Positions 8,996 to 16,293 of a stretch of 48,270 nucleotides of DNA are shown here, piece by piece (positions within the stretch are counted from its first letter, which is position 1; each line of letters begins with the position of its first letter). The position numbers and the translations under genes are program-made. The stretch comes from a virus. The stretch covers positions 1 to 48,270 of IMG/VR virus record IMGVR_UViG_3300017605_000884; one strand, 5' to 3'. A model generated the notes under the pieces. The model had not been told where the DNA came from, ran no database searches, and saw nothing but the letters and a program-made list of their open reading frames with translations.

Positions 8996-9456
8996 CAGCT
9001 CACCTCCGGTACTTTGCTAAGAGCCTCGTTCCGCGCGACCTCGGCGAGCTGCTTCGACTTGTGCTCGACCGTGCGCTTCACGTGCTCCTGAGCGACTTCC
9101 TTCGGGTTGCCGACGGCGAAGCGACCGTCGCGCGCGCAGTAGTCCTTGAGCTGGTCGGGACTCGTGAACACGGCCCGGCCATTCTCGTCGTACTTCGGCG
9201 CGCGCACCGGCATCGCCGTCCCGAGCGCGCGAGCACGACGCTCCGCGTACTCGATGCTCGACAGGCCAGGGCACGCCTCGCTGTGCAAACGGTAGGCGAC
9301 CTGGCCCTTCGAGTTGGCGATCTGCGGCGCCTCGATCACGCGCTGGTACGCGACGCCGTCGTGCTCGATCCACGAGCCCATCGTCGGCGCGTCGACGAAC
9401 TTGTAGTAGCGCTCGAGCTCCTCGCCGTCCTCGCTGCGGAACTGGTAGACCGGCAT
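8995..9456 (-). CDS. FmdB-like protein lacking the zinc-ribbon cysteines
   Basis: The protein has 153 residues. The opening MPVYQFRSEDGEELERYY matches the start of FmdB zinc-ribbon proteins (MPxYxFxCxxCG...FE) but Ser and Asp stand where the first two cysteines belong, so the metal site is lost. The rest is charged and helical, with one cysteine near residue 63 and one near 107. The start ATG 9456 lies 1 bp after the portal stop. Phages often carry FmdB-like proteins near portal genes, role unknown. Here the fold seems kept without metal binding. Confidence 0.65.
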   Translation of the reverse strand: MPVYQFRSEDGEELERYYKFVDAPTMGSWIEHDGVAYQRVIEAPQIANSKGQVAYRLHSEACPGLSSIEYAERRARALGTAMPVRAPKYDENGRAVFTSPDQLKDYCARDGRFAVGNPKEVAQEHVKRTVEHKSKQLAEVARNEALSKVPEVS

Positions 9457-9457
9457 G

Positions 9458-11428
9458 TCAGCTCACCTTCCTCAGCTTCGACGGGCCGCTGCTGGTCGGC
9501 CGCGCGCCGGCCGCGCCACGCGACTGGCTCTGCTTCGCGCCGCCCGGCTTCGAGCCACCACCCGCGCCAGGTCGCTGTGTCGGTGGCGACTGCGAGCCTG
9601 GGACGCGCGGCTGTTGACCGCCGCCACCTTGTCCGCCCTGCATCGCCATCTGCACCTGGAGCGCGCCCTCGGCGATCTGGTCGGGGTTGCCGAACATCTC
9701 GCCGAGCTCGGGGAAGTCCAGGATCGCTCCCAGCTTCTGCGCCAGCTTGCCCCAGCCGAACGTCGGGTACTGCGCCGCGAGCTGCACCATCTGCGCCGTG
9801 ACCTGGAGCACCGCCATCGTGCGACCCTGCGCGCGCGCCTCGCCGTTGCGCTCCATCGAGCCCTTGACGAGCTTGATCGACAGCGCCTGCCACGGGACGC
9901 GCTTGATGCCCTGGCGCTCGCCACCGAGGTAGATCGGTTCGGGTGCGCGCTGCTCGACCTGGCCGTCAGGGAGCTGGTGCTGCTGCGCCGGCGCGAGCCC
10001 GCGCTTCATGAGCTCGCGGCCCTCCTTCGGACCGAGCTCCTTCGCGTAGCGGTTGTCGTTGTAGATGCAGAACGCGCCGCGGTACAGCATGTCGAGCACG
10101 CCGTCCTCGAAGGCCTGCTGGATCCCGGCGAAGCGCGCCTGCGAAGCGTTCTCGGCGTAGGTCTGCTCGGTCGCCGTGCCCACGCCCGACACGTTGCCGG
10201 CGTGCATGTCGTTGAACCCGAGCGTGCCCTCGAGGTTGTCCTTCGAGAACTGGATGTGCTGGAGCGACTGGTCGGTGAGCCCGCCGATCTCGGCCGCGAA
10301 GAGGTCGTCCTTCGTCACGCCGGTCAGCCGGTAGATGAAGTCGTTGACGCCGTCCTTGATCGCCTCGATCTGCGTCGGCGAGCCCTTGGCCGCGATGAGC
10401 AGGCGCTTGTACGCGCGCATGAGCGCCTGCGCCACGCCCACGTCGGTGTTGAGCTGGCGGATCTCCTCCTCGCACGCCGTCAGCGCGCCGAGCGGGAGCG
10501 TGTTGTTCGGCACCGTGTACTGGCCGAAGACGACGTAGGGGCCGCGCTCCGAACCGAACCAGGGACGCGGCGCGCGCGGGAACTTGCCGCCCTTGCGCGC
10601 TGCGTCGAGCTGCTTCTTCAGCTCGGTGTCGATCGCGGCCGAGATGCCTCCCGCCGCGTTGCTGCGGTGGACCAGGATCGTGAACATGGTCCCGTGCGCA
10701 CCACCCTTCGCGCCTGGCGACGCCTTCACGCCCCAAGGGTTGCCCTCCTCGAGCTCGTACTCCTCGACCCAGATGTCCGCGCCCACGATCTCGTCGCGCT
10801 TCACGTCGACACCACGGCCGTAGTCGGGTCGGCCCAGCGAGCTCACCTCGGAGTCTGTCGCGTAGTCCTGGATCGCAGCGAGGTCCCAGCCGCCAGCCTC
10901 GCCCTCGCGCAGGATGTCGTCCTTGTCGCGCGCCCAGATGTGTCCCTGGAGTCGGATGTCGTCGCGCTGCTGAGCGAGCGCGTCCTCGAAGTACCGGCCC
11001 TGCGGGATGCGGTAGAACTTGTTCGTCCAGGGCGTGCGCGGGGGCGGGCCGCCCTTGGTCGGATCGCCAGGGAGCTGGTCGGTCCCGACGCCCTCGATCG
11101 GCCGCGCGCCGGCCATCGGCTCGCTGGTCATGACGACCACGCCGAAGTTGTACTGCATGTCGCTGGCGGGTCCGCGCGCGAGGAACTGCCGCATCTGGCT
11201 GTCCTCGATCCAACGGTTCACCATCAGCTCGAGCTCGAACTCCTCGCCGCCCTCGCTCGCCACCGTCGAGCCGACCGACGCGCGCGGGTCGTCCCACACG
11301 AGCTGCGGCACGACGTACGCCATCCAGCGGTGGTAGTAGTTCTGCCGGAATATGTCCTCGGCGCTGAGGTCCTTGAAGTAGTGCGGACCCGCGCGGCGCT
11401 GGATCTGCTTCTCGTAGGACGCGAGCAC
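9458..11428 (-). CDS. Portal protein
   Basis: This 656-residue protein (from GTG 11428) forms the dodecameric DNA channel at the capsid vertex in related phages. The N-terminal part has YYHRWMAYVVPQLVWDDPRA, the middle has segments typical of P22/T7-type portals (IWVEEYELEEGN, YVVFGQYTVPNNTLPLGAL), then a helical stem and crown, and a disordered Gly/Pro/Gln/Ser-rich C-terminus. The true start is unclear. The frame stays open and protein-like for about 22 more codons (LKLTPDDLYREFEAGIAKTR) up to the stop of the upstream gene at 11488, but that stretch has only CTG codons (11494 and 11491) as possible starts. GTG 11428 is therefore a minimum. Confidence 0.85.
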   Translation of the reverse strand: MLASYEKQIQRRAGPHYFKDLSAEDIFRQNYYHRWMAYVVPQLVWDDPRASVGSTVASEGGEEFELELMVNRWIEDSQMRQFLARGPASDMQYNFGVVVMTSEPMAGARPIEGVGTDQLPGDPTKGGPPPRTPWTNKFYRIPQGRYFEDALAQQRDDIRLQGHIWARDKDDILREGEAGGWDLAAIQDYATDSEVSSLGRPDYGRGVDVKRDEIVGADIWVEEYELEEGNPWGVKASPGAKGGAHGTMFTILVHRSNAAGGISAAIDTELKKQLDAARKGGKFPRAPRPWFGSERGPYVVFGQYTVPNNTLPLGALTACEEEIRQLNTDVGVAQALMRAYKRLLIAAKGSPTQIEAIKDGVNDFIYRLTGVTKDDLFAAEIGGLTDQSLQHIQFSKDNLEGTLGFNDMHAGNVSGVGTATEQTYAENASQARFAGIQQAFEDGVLDMLYRGAFCIYNDNRYAKELGPKEGRELMKRGLAPAQQHQLPDGQVEQRAPEPIYLGGERQGIKRVPWQALSIKLVKGSMERNGEARAQGRTMAVLQVTAQMVQLAAQYPTFGWGKLAQKLGAILDFPELGEMFGNPDQIAEGALQVQMAMQGGQGGGGQQPRVPGSQSPPTQRPGAGGGSKPGGAKQSQSRGAAGARPTSSGPSKLRKVS

Positions 11429-11487
11429 CGAGCGCGTCTTGGCGATGCCGGCCTCGAACTCTCGGTAGAGGTCGTCGGGGGTGAGCT

Positions 11488-11784
11488 TCAGCAGGGCGGC
11501 ACGGAAGCCTCTCCCCGCATGATGCCTTGGACCGCGAGCAGCTCTTCCTTCGTGCGCCAGACGATCGGCACTTGACCAGGCAGCATCGTGAACCGCCAGG
11601 GCGTGTCCCAGTCGGTCACGATGCGGGTTCCGCGCCCGCGCTCCCAGTACTCGTATCCGACGATCTCCTGGTTATGAGCCAGGCGTGCTACCACTGCACT
11701 ACGCTGCGTCGCGCGCGGCTTCACGAGAGCGACGGCGCCGGCCAGGCCAGCAGCCACCGCAGCGAAGAAGCCGCGCCGGTTCAC
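11488..11784 (-). CDS. Small exported protein with twin-arginine-type signal
   Basis: This 98-residue protein starts at GTG 11784, which shares GTGA with the stop of the gene before it. It opens with VNRRGFF and a hydrophobic stretch AAVAAGLAGAVAL, the layout of a Tat signal (twin Arg at 3-4, aromatic pair at 6-7). The mature part of about 75 residues has an aromatic WERGRGTRIVTDWDTPWRF region and MLPGQVPIVWRTKEELL. A longer in-frame start exists upstream but adds a non-coding-looking tail. It is one of two Tat-type cargo candidates in the phage; the other lies beside tatA. The signal assignment is inferred; the function of the mature part is unknown. It also contains a tRNA-like segment. Confidence 0.7.
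   Translation of the reverse strand: MNRRGFFAAVAAGLAGAVALVKPRATQRSAVVARLAHNQEIVGYEYWERGRGTRIVTDWDTPWRFTMLPGQVPIVWRTKEELLAVQGIMRGEASVPPC
11667..11701 (-). other. tRNA-Met-like D-arm and anticodon arm inside a CDS
   Basis: On the leftward strand there is a D-arm with stem GTGC/GCAC and loop AGTGGTA, one spacer base, then an anticodon arm with stem CCTGG/CCAGG and loop CTCATAA, that is a CAU anticodon with U33 and A37. These are the conserved bases of tRNA-Met. No T-arm or matching acceptor stem follows or precedes, so it is not a functional tRNA gene. It may be a tRNA relic, a tRNA-mimicking RNA element or coincidence. Confidence 0.45.
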
Positions 11785-11936
11785 CGGAAGAGCCTCGCAG
11801 CCTTCCAGGCGTTGTACTCCTGCGCCTCTCCAATCTGAGGCTTGCCCTTCAGGAAGCGCCGAGCCTTGCGCGCTGCCTGCTTCTGCTTCGACGTGGTCTC
11901 CCACCGTCGACACCGGAGGTACGTCGTGTTGCTCAC
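11781..11936 (-). CDS. Small basic protein, unknown
   Basis: This is a 51-residue protein from GTG 11936, linked at both ends by GTGA overlaps (with the beta-helix gene before it and the Tat-type gene after it). It is strongly basic in the middle (SKQKQAARKARRFLKGKPQ) with an aromatic C-terminus (YNAWKAARLFR) and an N-terminal Cys. It may bind nucleic acid or be a basic virion peptide. The overlaps are the main support that it is a gene. Confidence 0.6.
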   Translation of the reverse strand: MSNTTYLRCRRWETTSKQKQAARKARRFLKGKPQIGEAQEYNAWKAARLFR

Positions 11937-12745
11937 CGGACCGTCCCCGTCTCGAACTGGTACCCCGTCGGACCCGTGCAGCCGCCCCACAGCACCCCGC
12001 GCCCGCCCAGCACGGTGCTCGAGCGCACGATGACCGCGCCGTGTTCAGAGATCACGCCAGAGCCACCACGGCCCACGCAGGACCACGAGCACGGCCCGAG
12101 CGCGCGCGGCGCGTCGCCGCCCTTCACGTAGCTGTTCTGGATCTGCACGACGCAGAACGGCGCGGCCCAGACCGCGGGGAAGCCGCGCTGGAAGCTGTTG
12201 TCGTTCGGCACGCAGTCCACGTCGACCGGCCACGCGCCGGCCTGGAGGATCGAGTTGCGAACCGTGAGCGCGAGCGTGCCGCCGATGCAACCACCGTTCG
12301 AGCGGATCGAGCACGTGTCGAGGATCACGCGACCGATGCCGCCGGTCATGAGCCCGGGGGCCGCGACTCCGTTGAACGTCCCGCGCCACTTCGGCGTGCC
12401 CGGGATCACCGCGGTCCCGTAGAAGCTCACCGTGCGCGTGCGCGACTCGAACGTGCCCGGGCCGTCGCTCGTGTCGAAGAGCAGCGCCGGCATCACGTCG
12501 GTCGACTGGAACACCCCGCCCACGAAGGTCAGGTCACGGTCGCCGCGCACCCTCACGTTGCGCTTAACGACCGGCTCCCAGTCGTCGACGCGGATCACCG
12601 CACCGTTGGGCGCGGCGTTCACGGCCTGCTCGAAGATCGAGGGCGGGGGCGTTCCCGCGTCGCTCGGGTTGGTTGGGGTCGGAAGCTTCTGCGCGCTGGT
12701 CAGCCCAGCGAGCGCAACGAGGATCGAGAGAGCCCGCATGTTCAT
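11933..12745 (-). CDS. Exported, cysteine-rich right-handed beta-helix protein
   Basis: This 270-residue protein starts at ATG 12745 (ATGA overlap). It has a short Sec signal peptide: MNMR, a hydrophobic core ALSILVALAGL, and a likely cut after TSA. The mature part has repeating short strands of pectate-lyase-like beta-helices (AVIRVDDW, LTFVGGVF, RVILDTCSI, ALTVRNSIL, VVQIQNSYV, AVIVRSSTV) at about 20-25-residue spacing. About eight cysteines lie in the second half (CSWSC, GGCTG), which suggests disulfides and thus a periplasmic or extracellular protein. Polysaccharide binding or cleavage is possible but no catalytic residues were identified. It is unusual to find a Sec-exported beta-helix protein between terminase and portal genes. 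Confidence 0.75.
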   Translation of the reverse strand: MNMRALSILVALAGLTSAQKLPTPTNPSDAGTPPPSIFEQAVNAAPNGAVIRVDDWEPVVKRNVRVRGDRDLTFVGGVFQSTDVMPALLFDTSDGPGTFESRTRTVSFYGTAVIPGTPKWRGTFNGVAAPGLMTGGIGRVILDTCSIRSNGGCIGGTLALTVRNSILQAGAWPVDVDCVPNDNSFQRGFPAVWAAPFCVVQIQNSYVKGGDAPRALGPCSWSCVGRGGSGVISEHGAVIVRSSTVLGGRGVLWGGCTGPTGYQFETGTVR

Positions 12746-13044
12746 GATCGTGGTCCGATGATCTTCTGAGCTGCGCGTCGTCCCACCGCGACAGCCCGGC
12801 CAGCGATGGACAGCGGAACGTGCGTGCGCTCGAAGACCTCTCGCGGTACGACCCGCGCGCCTTCCTCGTCGTACACGACCCACGTGCCCATTGGGACAAG
12901 CACCCGCCCGAAGGGGGTCATGAAGGTGTAGCACGTGTCCGATCCGACGCCAAGGGGCCGATGATCGATGCCCTGCGGGATGTTCTCCGGCGTGAGCTGG
13001 TCCGCCTCGCACAGGAGGCTCTTGCGCTTCCAGGCCGCTCTCAT
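12742..13044 (-). CDS. Conserved phage-type small protein, unknown role
   Basis: This 100-residue protein starts at ATG 13044 and is coupled by ATGA overlaps on both sides. The core FGRVLVPMGTWVVYDEEGARVVPREVFERTH resembles a widespread small phage protein whose usual pattern is GDWIV..NGE.YP..P..FE.TY. Function is unknown. An N-terminal basic segment RAAWKRK precedes it. An upstream in-frame start would add a segment that looks non-coding and overlaps the previous gene, so ATG 13044 was chosen. Confidence 0.65.
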   Translation of the reverse strand: MRAAWKRKSLLCEADQLTPENIPQGIDHRPLGVGSDTCYTFMTPFGRVLVPMGTWVVYDEEGARVVPREVFERTHVPLSIAGRAVAVGRRAAQKIIGPRS

Positions 13045-13316
13045 TGAGCCGTCACGATTCCCTTCATCATCGCCGCGTGCTCGCGTCGCGCCTTCTCCAT
13101 CTTCAGCGGACCGCACGCGCACGAGAAGTACGCCTCGGGCGGCTTCTGCTGAGCCGGTGCCGCGGCGCAGAACCAGATCGGCGCGCCGCAGTCGGGACAC
13201 TTCGACACCGCGGCCCAGACCTGGCCGGCCGGCTGCGAGTCGATCGGAGCTGCGCCGTTCATGGCCTGGCGCTGAAGAGCGGTGCGGAAGGCGGGGTCTT
13301 GGTCACGTGCGTCCAT
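13041..13316 (-). CDS. Small zinc-ribbon protein
   Basis: This 91-residue protein starts at ATG 13316 through a TGATG overlap. Two cysteine pairs, CPDC at about residue 40 and CAC at about 67, flank a Pro/Gln-rich loop, a likely treble-clef or zinc-ribbon site. The C-terminus is a charged helix (KMEKARREHAAMMKG). It lies among packaging genes; a nucleic-acid or protein adaptor role is possible but not shown. Confidence 0.65.
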   Translation of the reverse strand: MDARDQDPAFRTALQRQAMNGAAPIDSQPAGQVWAAVSKCPDCGAPIWFCAAAPAQQKPPEAYFSCACGPLKMEKARREHAAMMKGIVTAQ

Positions 13317-13636
13317 CAGTCGACCTCGAAGCTCAAGGGTAGGAGCCCGCCGAGCAGGCCCGTCTGCGTGGTGATGACGCCCTTCGCGAGCGTCACGTCG
13401 GCGTCGAGCATGATCGCCGCGATCTTGCCGAAGCAGCTCGCGCCGCCCAGCTCGGTGTTCGCCGCGGCGACGATCGTGTTGACGTTCTGCATGTTGGCGA
13501 GCGCGTCGGCACGCAGCGCGACGGCCAGCTCGAGCAGCGTCTTGAGCTGCGGGTCGGCCGAGGGCGTGACCATCAGGCTCTGGATCCCGCGGACCAGGGT
13601 GCGCATCCGCGGGGTGAGGTCGACCATCGCGCTCAT
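13316..13636 (-). CDS. Hypothetical helical protein
   Basis: This 106-residue protein starts at ATG 13636, which overlaps the terminase stop by ATGA. The first two thirds look like two amphipathic helices (LTPRMRTLVRGIQSLM, LKTLLELAVALRADALANM), the last third is Gly/Leu/Thr-rich (TTQTGLLGGLLPLSFEVD). No metal-binding or enzyme motif is seen. Its place directly after the large terminase suggests a packaging or head role; nothing more can be supported. Confidence 0.65.
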   Translation of the reverse strand: MSAMVDLTPRMRTLVRGIQSLMVTPSADPQLKTLLELAVALRADALANMQNVNTIVAAANTELGGASCFGKIAAIMLDADVTLAKGVITTQTGLLGGLLPLSFEVD

Positions 13637-15489
13637 CGTGTTCTCCCGTTGCTGCGGCGCATCACGTCCTCGTGCCCCATGCGGTGGCCAGCCGTTCCAA
13701 TCGGGTGGCGCTCGACGACCTTGGGGCCTTTGGGGTCCATGAGCCACTGATAGACTGCCGCGTACCGCGTGGCCGCGCAACCGTCCTGCGGGACAGCGGG
13801 ATCCGGCTCCTCGTCGTCGGGCCGCCCGTCCTCGTGCTCGCGGAACACGAACCCGCCGATCTCCTCCTCGCTCGCGCACGGCAGGAACTTCTCGGCGCTG
13901 ATCGGGCAGCGCCCCTCGCGCAGCCCGTTGCGGCCCCAGTACATGCGCGGGCCGCCCTTCTGCGTGGGCAGCAGCATCTCGCGCACGAGGTCCAGCGACG
14001 TCGGCACGAACTTGGTCCGGTTGCCCTTGCGCACGCTCTTGTCCACGCCCTGCGCGATCGAGAGCGCTCCCTTGGCCTCGAGCCGGTCGTTGATCTTCAC
14101 GATGCGCTCCGGGTCCTCGCAGTCGAGCACCGCGGCGTGCAGGTCGAACTCGATCCAGAAGTCCAGCACGCGCTCGGTCCACCAGTCGTCGAGCATCTCG
14201 CGCCGGTGAACCTCGGCCGCGCGGAAGATGCGGTCGTCGTAGGTCACGAGCCAGACCTGGAGCGCGCCCGCGTTGCGGTAGCCGAGGTCCTGCGACGCGA
14301 ACGCCCACTTCACGTCGAGCCGCTCCGGCAGCCACGGGCCGCGGTCACCAAGGAAGTGCAGGCGCATCGGGCGGCGGTCCGAGATCACGTTCTTCTTCAC
14401 GTTGGCCGCCTTCTCGGCCTCGGTCAGCGGCACCGACGCCGGGTCGCGCTCGCCCTCGCGCTCAACCTCGAACGTGACCATGTGGACGGTCGGGTCGAAG
14501 CTCGGCCAGATCTGCCCCGCCGCGCCCTGCCACAGGCCGAGGAACAGGTTCGCGCGGCGGTGCCCGGTCAGCGCCTTCAGCTTGGCCAGGTCGTCCTCGG
14601 TGCAGGCGGGGTTGTCCTCGTGGCGTGACAGGATGCGCGTGAACGGGTGCGTCGGCGAGCGGAACACGCGCCGGCTCGGGGGCTTCTCGTCCTTGATCCG
14701 CTCGAGCTCGACGCCACCGATCGGCGCGGCCATCTGGTTGAGCTGCGCGAACTCGCTCGAGGGGTTCGTGTCGAGCACCATCTGCTGCCAGCAGCCGAAG
14801 TGCCCGCTCGGGTTCTTCGCGGCGAGCTCGCGCACCTTGGCCGGGGCCGCTGCGATCGTCGCCGGGTCGGTGACGCCGTGGTACTTCGCCCAGCACTCAT
14901 CCATCCAGTTCGCGCCCTTCGGCACCGCCACGCCGAACTCGTTCTTCACCCAGCGCGCGCCCACGAGCTCGGTCAGCCCGCGGTTCCACGGCGCGTACCG
15001 GCACAGCACGTGATTGCGGTTCGCGCGGTAGAGCCGCTCGATCGAGTCGCGCGAGAACTCCCACGCCTCGAAGCCGCCGATCAGGTCGTACTCCATCGAG
15101 TACGTCCAGCCCGGATCCTCGAGCCCGCCGATCACGTAGCGCGTGCCGTTGGGGAAGACGTAGTCGCGCCGGTTCGCACGCAGCGCGGTCCCGTGCTGCG
15201 CGGGATGGCGCTTGCCGTCCATCATCGGCGCCCAGACCTTCTCCTCGAGCGTGGCGAGGGTCGACTCGCGCAGGCTCTGCATCGTCTGGCGCAGTAGCAG
15301 CACGCGGATCCCGGGGCAGTTCCAAGCGTAGTGCTCGAACACGCGCAGGATGCCCGAGCTCTTGCCCGTGTCGGCCGGGCCCTCTACCAGAATGCGCGGG
15401 TCGTAGCAGCGCGCGAGCGCGGTGATCGCGCCGTAGCACTTGATCGTGCGCGCGGCGCCGATCGAGTCAGAGAGGGTCGGGGTCGTCAC
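13633..15489 (-). CDS. terL: Terminase large subunit (TerL)
   Basis: This 618-residue protein packages DNA into the prohead as ATPase and nuclease. The start GTG 15489 shares GTGA with the preceding 20-codon ORF. The Walker A motif EGPADTGKSS is at residues 36-45, followed by IRVLLLRQTMQSLRES, a typical TerL adenine/Walker-A-downstream element. The acidic Walker B region is near YDLIGGFEAWEF. The C-terminal RNase H-like nuclease has FASQDLGYRNAGALQVW with its first Asp, later HAAVLDCEDP. Length and order fit podovirus TerL. The frame continues open upstream of GTG 15489 but that part is low-complexity and overlaps the Tat-cargo gene. Confidence 0.9.
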   Translation of the reverse strand: MTTPTLSDSIGAARTIKCYGAITALARCYDPRILVEGPADTGKSSGILRVFEHYAWNCPGIRVLLLRQTMQSLRESTLATLEEKVWAPMMDGKRHPAQHGTALRANRRDYVFPNGTRYVIGGLEDPGWTYSMEYDLIGGFEAWEFSRDSIERLYRANRNHVLCRYAPWNRGLTELVGARWVKNEFGVAVPKGANWMDECWAKYHGVTDPATIAAAPAKVRELAAKNPSGHFGCWQQMVLDTNPSSEFAQLNQMAAPIGGVELERIKDEKPPSRRVFRSPTHPFTRILSRHEDNPACTEDDLAKLKALTGHRRANLFLGLWQGAAGQIWPSFDPTVHMVTFEVEREGERDPASVPLTEAEKAANVKKNVISDRRPMRLHFLGDRGPWLPERLDVKWAFASQDLGYRNAGALQVWLVTYDDRIFRAAEVHRREMLDDWWTERVLDFWIEFDLHAAVLDCEDPERIVKINDRLEAKGALSIAQGVDKSVRKGNRTKFVPTSLDLVREMLLPTQKGGPRMYWGRNGLREGRCPISAEKFLPCASEEEIGGFVFREHEDGRPDDEEPDPAVPQDGCAATRYAAVYQWLMDPKGPKVVERHPIGTAGHRMGHEDVMRRSNGRTR

Positions 15490-15548
15490 GCTCCCAGTAC
15501 AGCCCGCGGAGGATGACCAGGTCGTTGCTCCTTCAGGTTGGTGTCCAT
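15486..15548 (-). CDS. Twenty-residue coupled mini-ORF between Tat cargo and terL
   Basis: The ORF starts at ATG 15548 through a TGATG junction with the stop of the Tat-cargo gene and ends with a TGA that shares GTGA with the terL start. It encodes 20 residues beginning MDTNLKEQ. A ribosome finishing the upstream gene could restart here and hand over to terL, so it may exist mainly as a translational bridge. The AAGGAG inside codons 6-7 could not serve the terL start. It may still be chance. Confidence 0.45.
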   Translation of the reverse strand: MDTNLKEQRPGHPPRAVLGA

Positions 15549-16267
15549 CACGCCAGCGTGCAGCCCTTGAAGAGCTCGCCGCGGCGCGCGCCGGTGTCCG
15601 CCATCGCCACGGCACGCTCGCCCAGGCGCGCACGGCGGAACCCGCGCGAGCCCAACGCGACGCGGTCGCCCGCCTGGATCTGCTGCGACGCCACCCCGGC
15701 GAAGAGCGTCCCGGCCGGCACCGTACCGATGTTGCGCGCGTCGACTCGGCGCACGCCAGAGCTGAGCATGGCGGTGACGCCTGCGATGCCGGTGAGCTTC
15801 TGGAGCGCGGCCTGGTCCTGCATGGCGAGCTCGGCGCGCGCGTGCTGCATCCCCCACTGGGTTCCCGCGCGCCCGATCTCGTACGGCTTCTGCCAGTACT
15901 GGATGCGTTCGAGCACGTCGGGGTTGTTCCGCGCCCACGGAGCGAGCAGGTAGAGCATCCCCTCCAGGTTCGACGGGTTGATCTCGCGCCACGCCGCGCC
16001 GCCCGACTCGAACAGCAGCGACAGGTCGCCGAACGCCTGCTTCAGGTAGGCGTACTGCGTGCGCAGCGCGTCCAGCTCGCGCTCGAGCTTCTTGTTCTCG
16101 ATCAGCAGCGTCTTGGTCAGGCCCGCGCGCTTGCGCACCGGGGCGGATTCGAGTGCGGCCTGCGCGCTCGCCACGATCGAGCCTTGCGAGAGCACGGCCG
16201 CGAGCGCACCGAAGATGCCGGCGCCGCGCAGGATGTCTCGACGGGATGCGGTGAGAGAGTCGCTCAT
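15548..16267 (-). CDS. Twin-arginine-signal protein beside tatA
   Basis: This 239-residue protein starts at ATG 16267 with GAGGA about 7 nt upstream. Residues 8-14 are SRRDILR, a close match to the Tat consensus (S/T)RRxFLK, followed by a hydrophobic GAGIFGALAAVL and a signal-peptidase site near ASA-QA (about residue 35). The mature part begins with a long charged helix/coiled coil (about 45-80, KTLLIENKKLERELDALR), then a helical domain rich in Trp, and a beta-rich C-terminal 60 residues (IQAGDRVALGSRGF, GERAVAMADTG) like small capsid-cement or SH3-like barrels. It lies 26 bp downstream of tatA and just before terL. Export by Tat is inferred; the role outside the cytoplasm is unknown. Confidence 0.75.
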   Translation of the reverse strand: MSDSLTASRRDILRGAGIFGALAAVLSQGSIVASAQAALESAPVRKRAGLTKTLLIENKKLERELDALRTQYAYLKQAFGDLSLLFESGGAAWREINPSNLEGMLYLLAPWARNNPDVLERIQYWQKPYEIGRAGTQWGMQHARAELAMQDQAALQKLTGIAGVTAMLSSGVRRVDARNIGTVPAGTLFAGVASQQIQAGDRVALGSRGFRRARLGERAVAMADTGARRGELFKGCTLA

Positions 16268-16293
16268 GGGTAGTCCTCGCAGTCGGTTCTCGC

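Noticed and set aside
9455-11575. 706-codon plus-strand open frame
   Set aside because: Antisense to the portal gene; no motifs and shadow composition.
11660-11725. Functional tRNA-Met gene
   Set aside because: No T-arm with TTC and no acceptor stem pairing could be found on either side of the two good arms.
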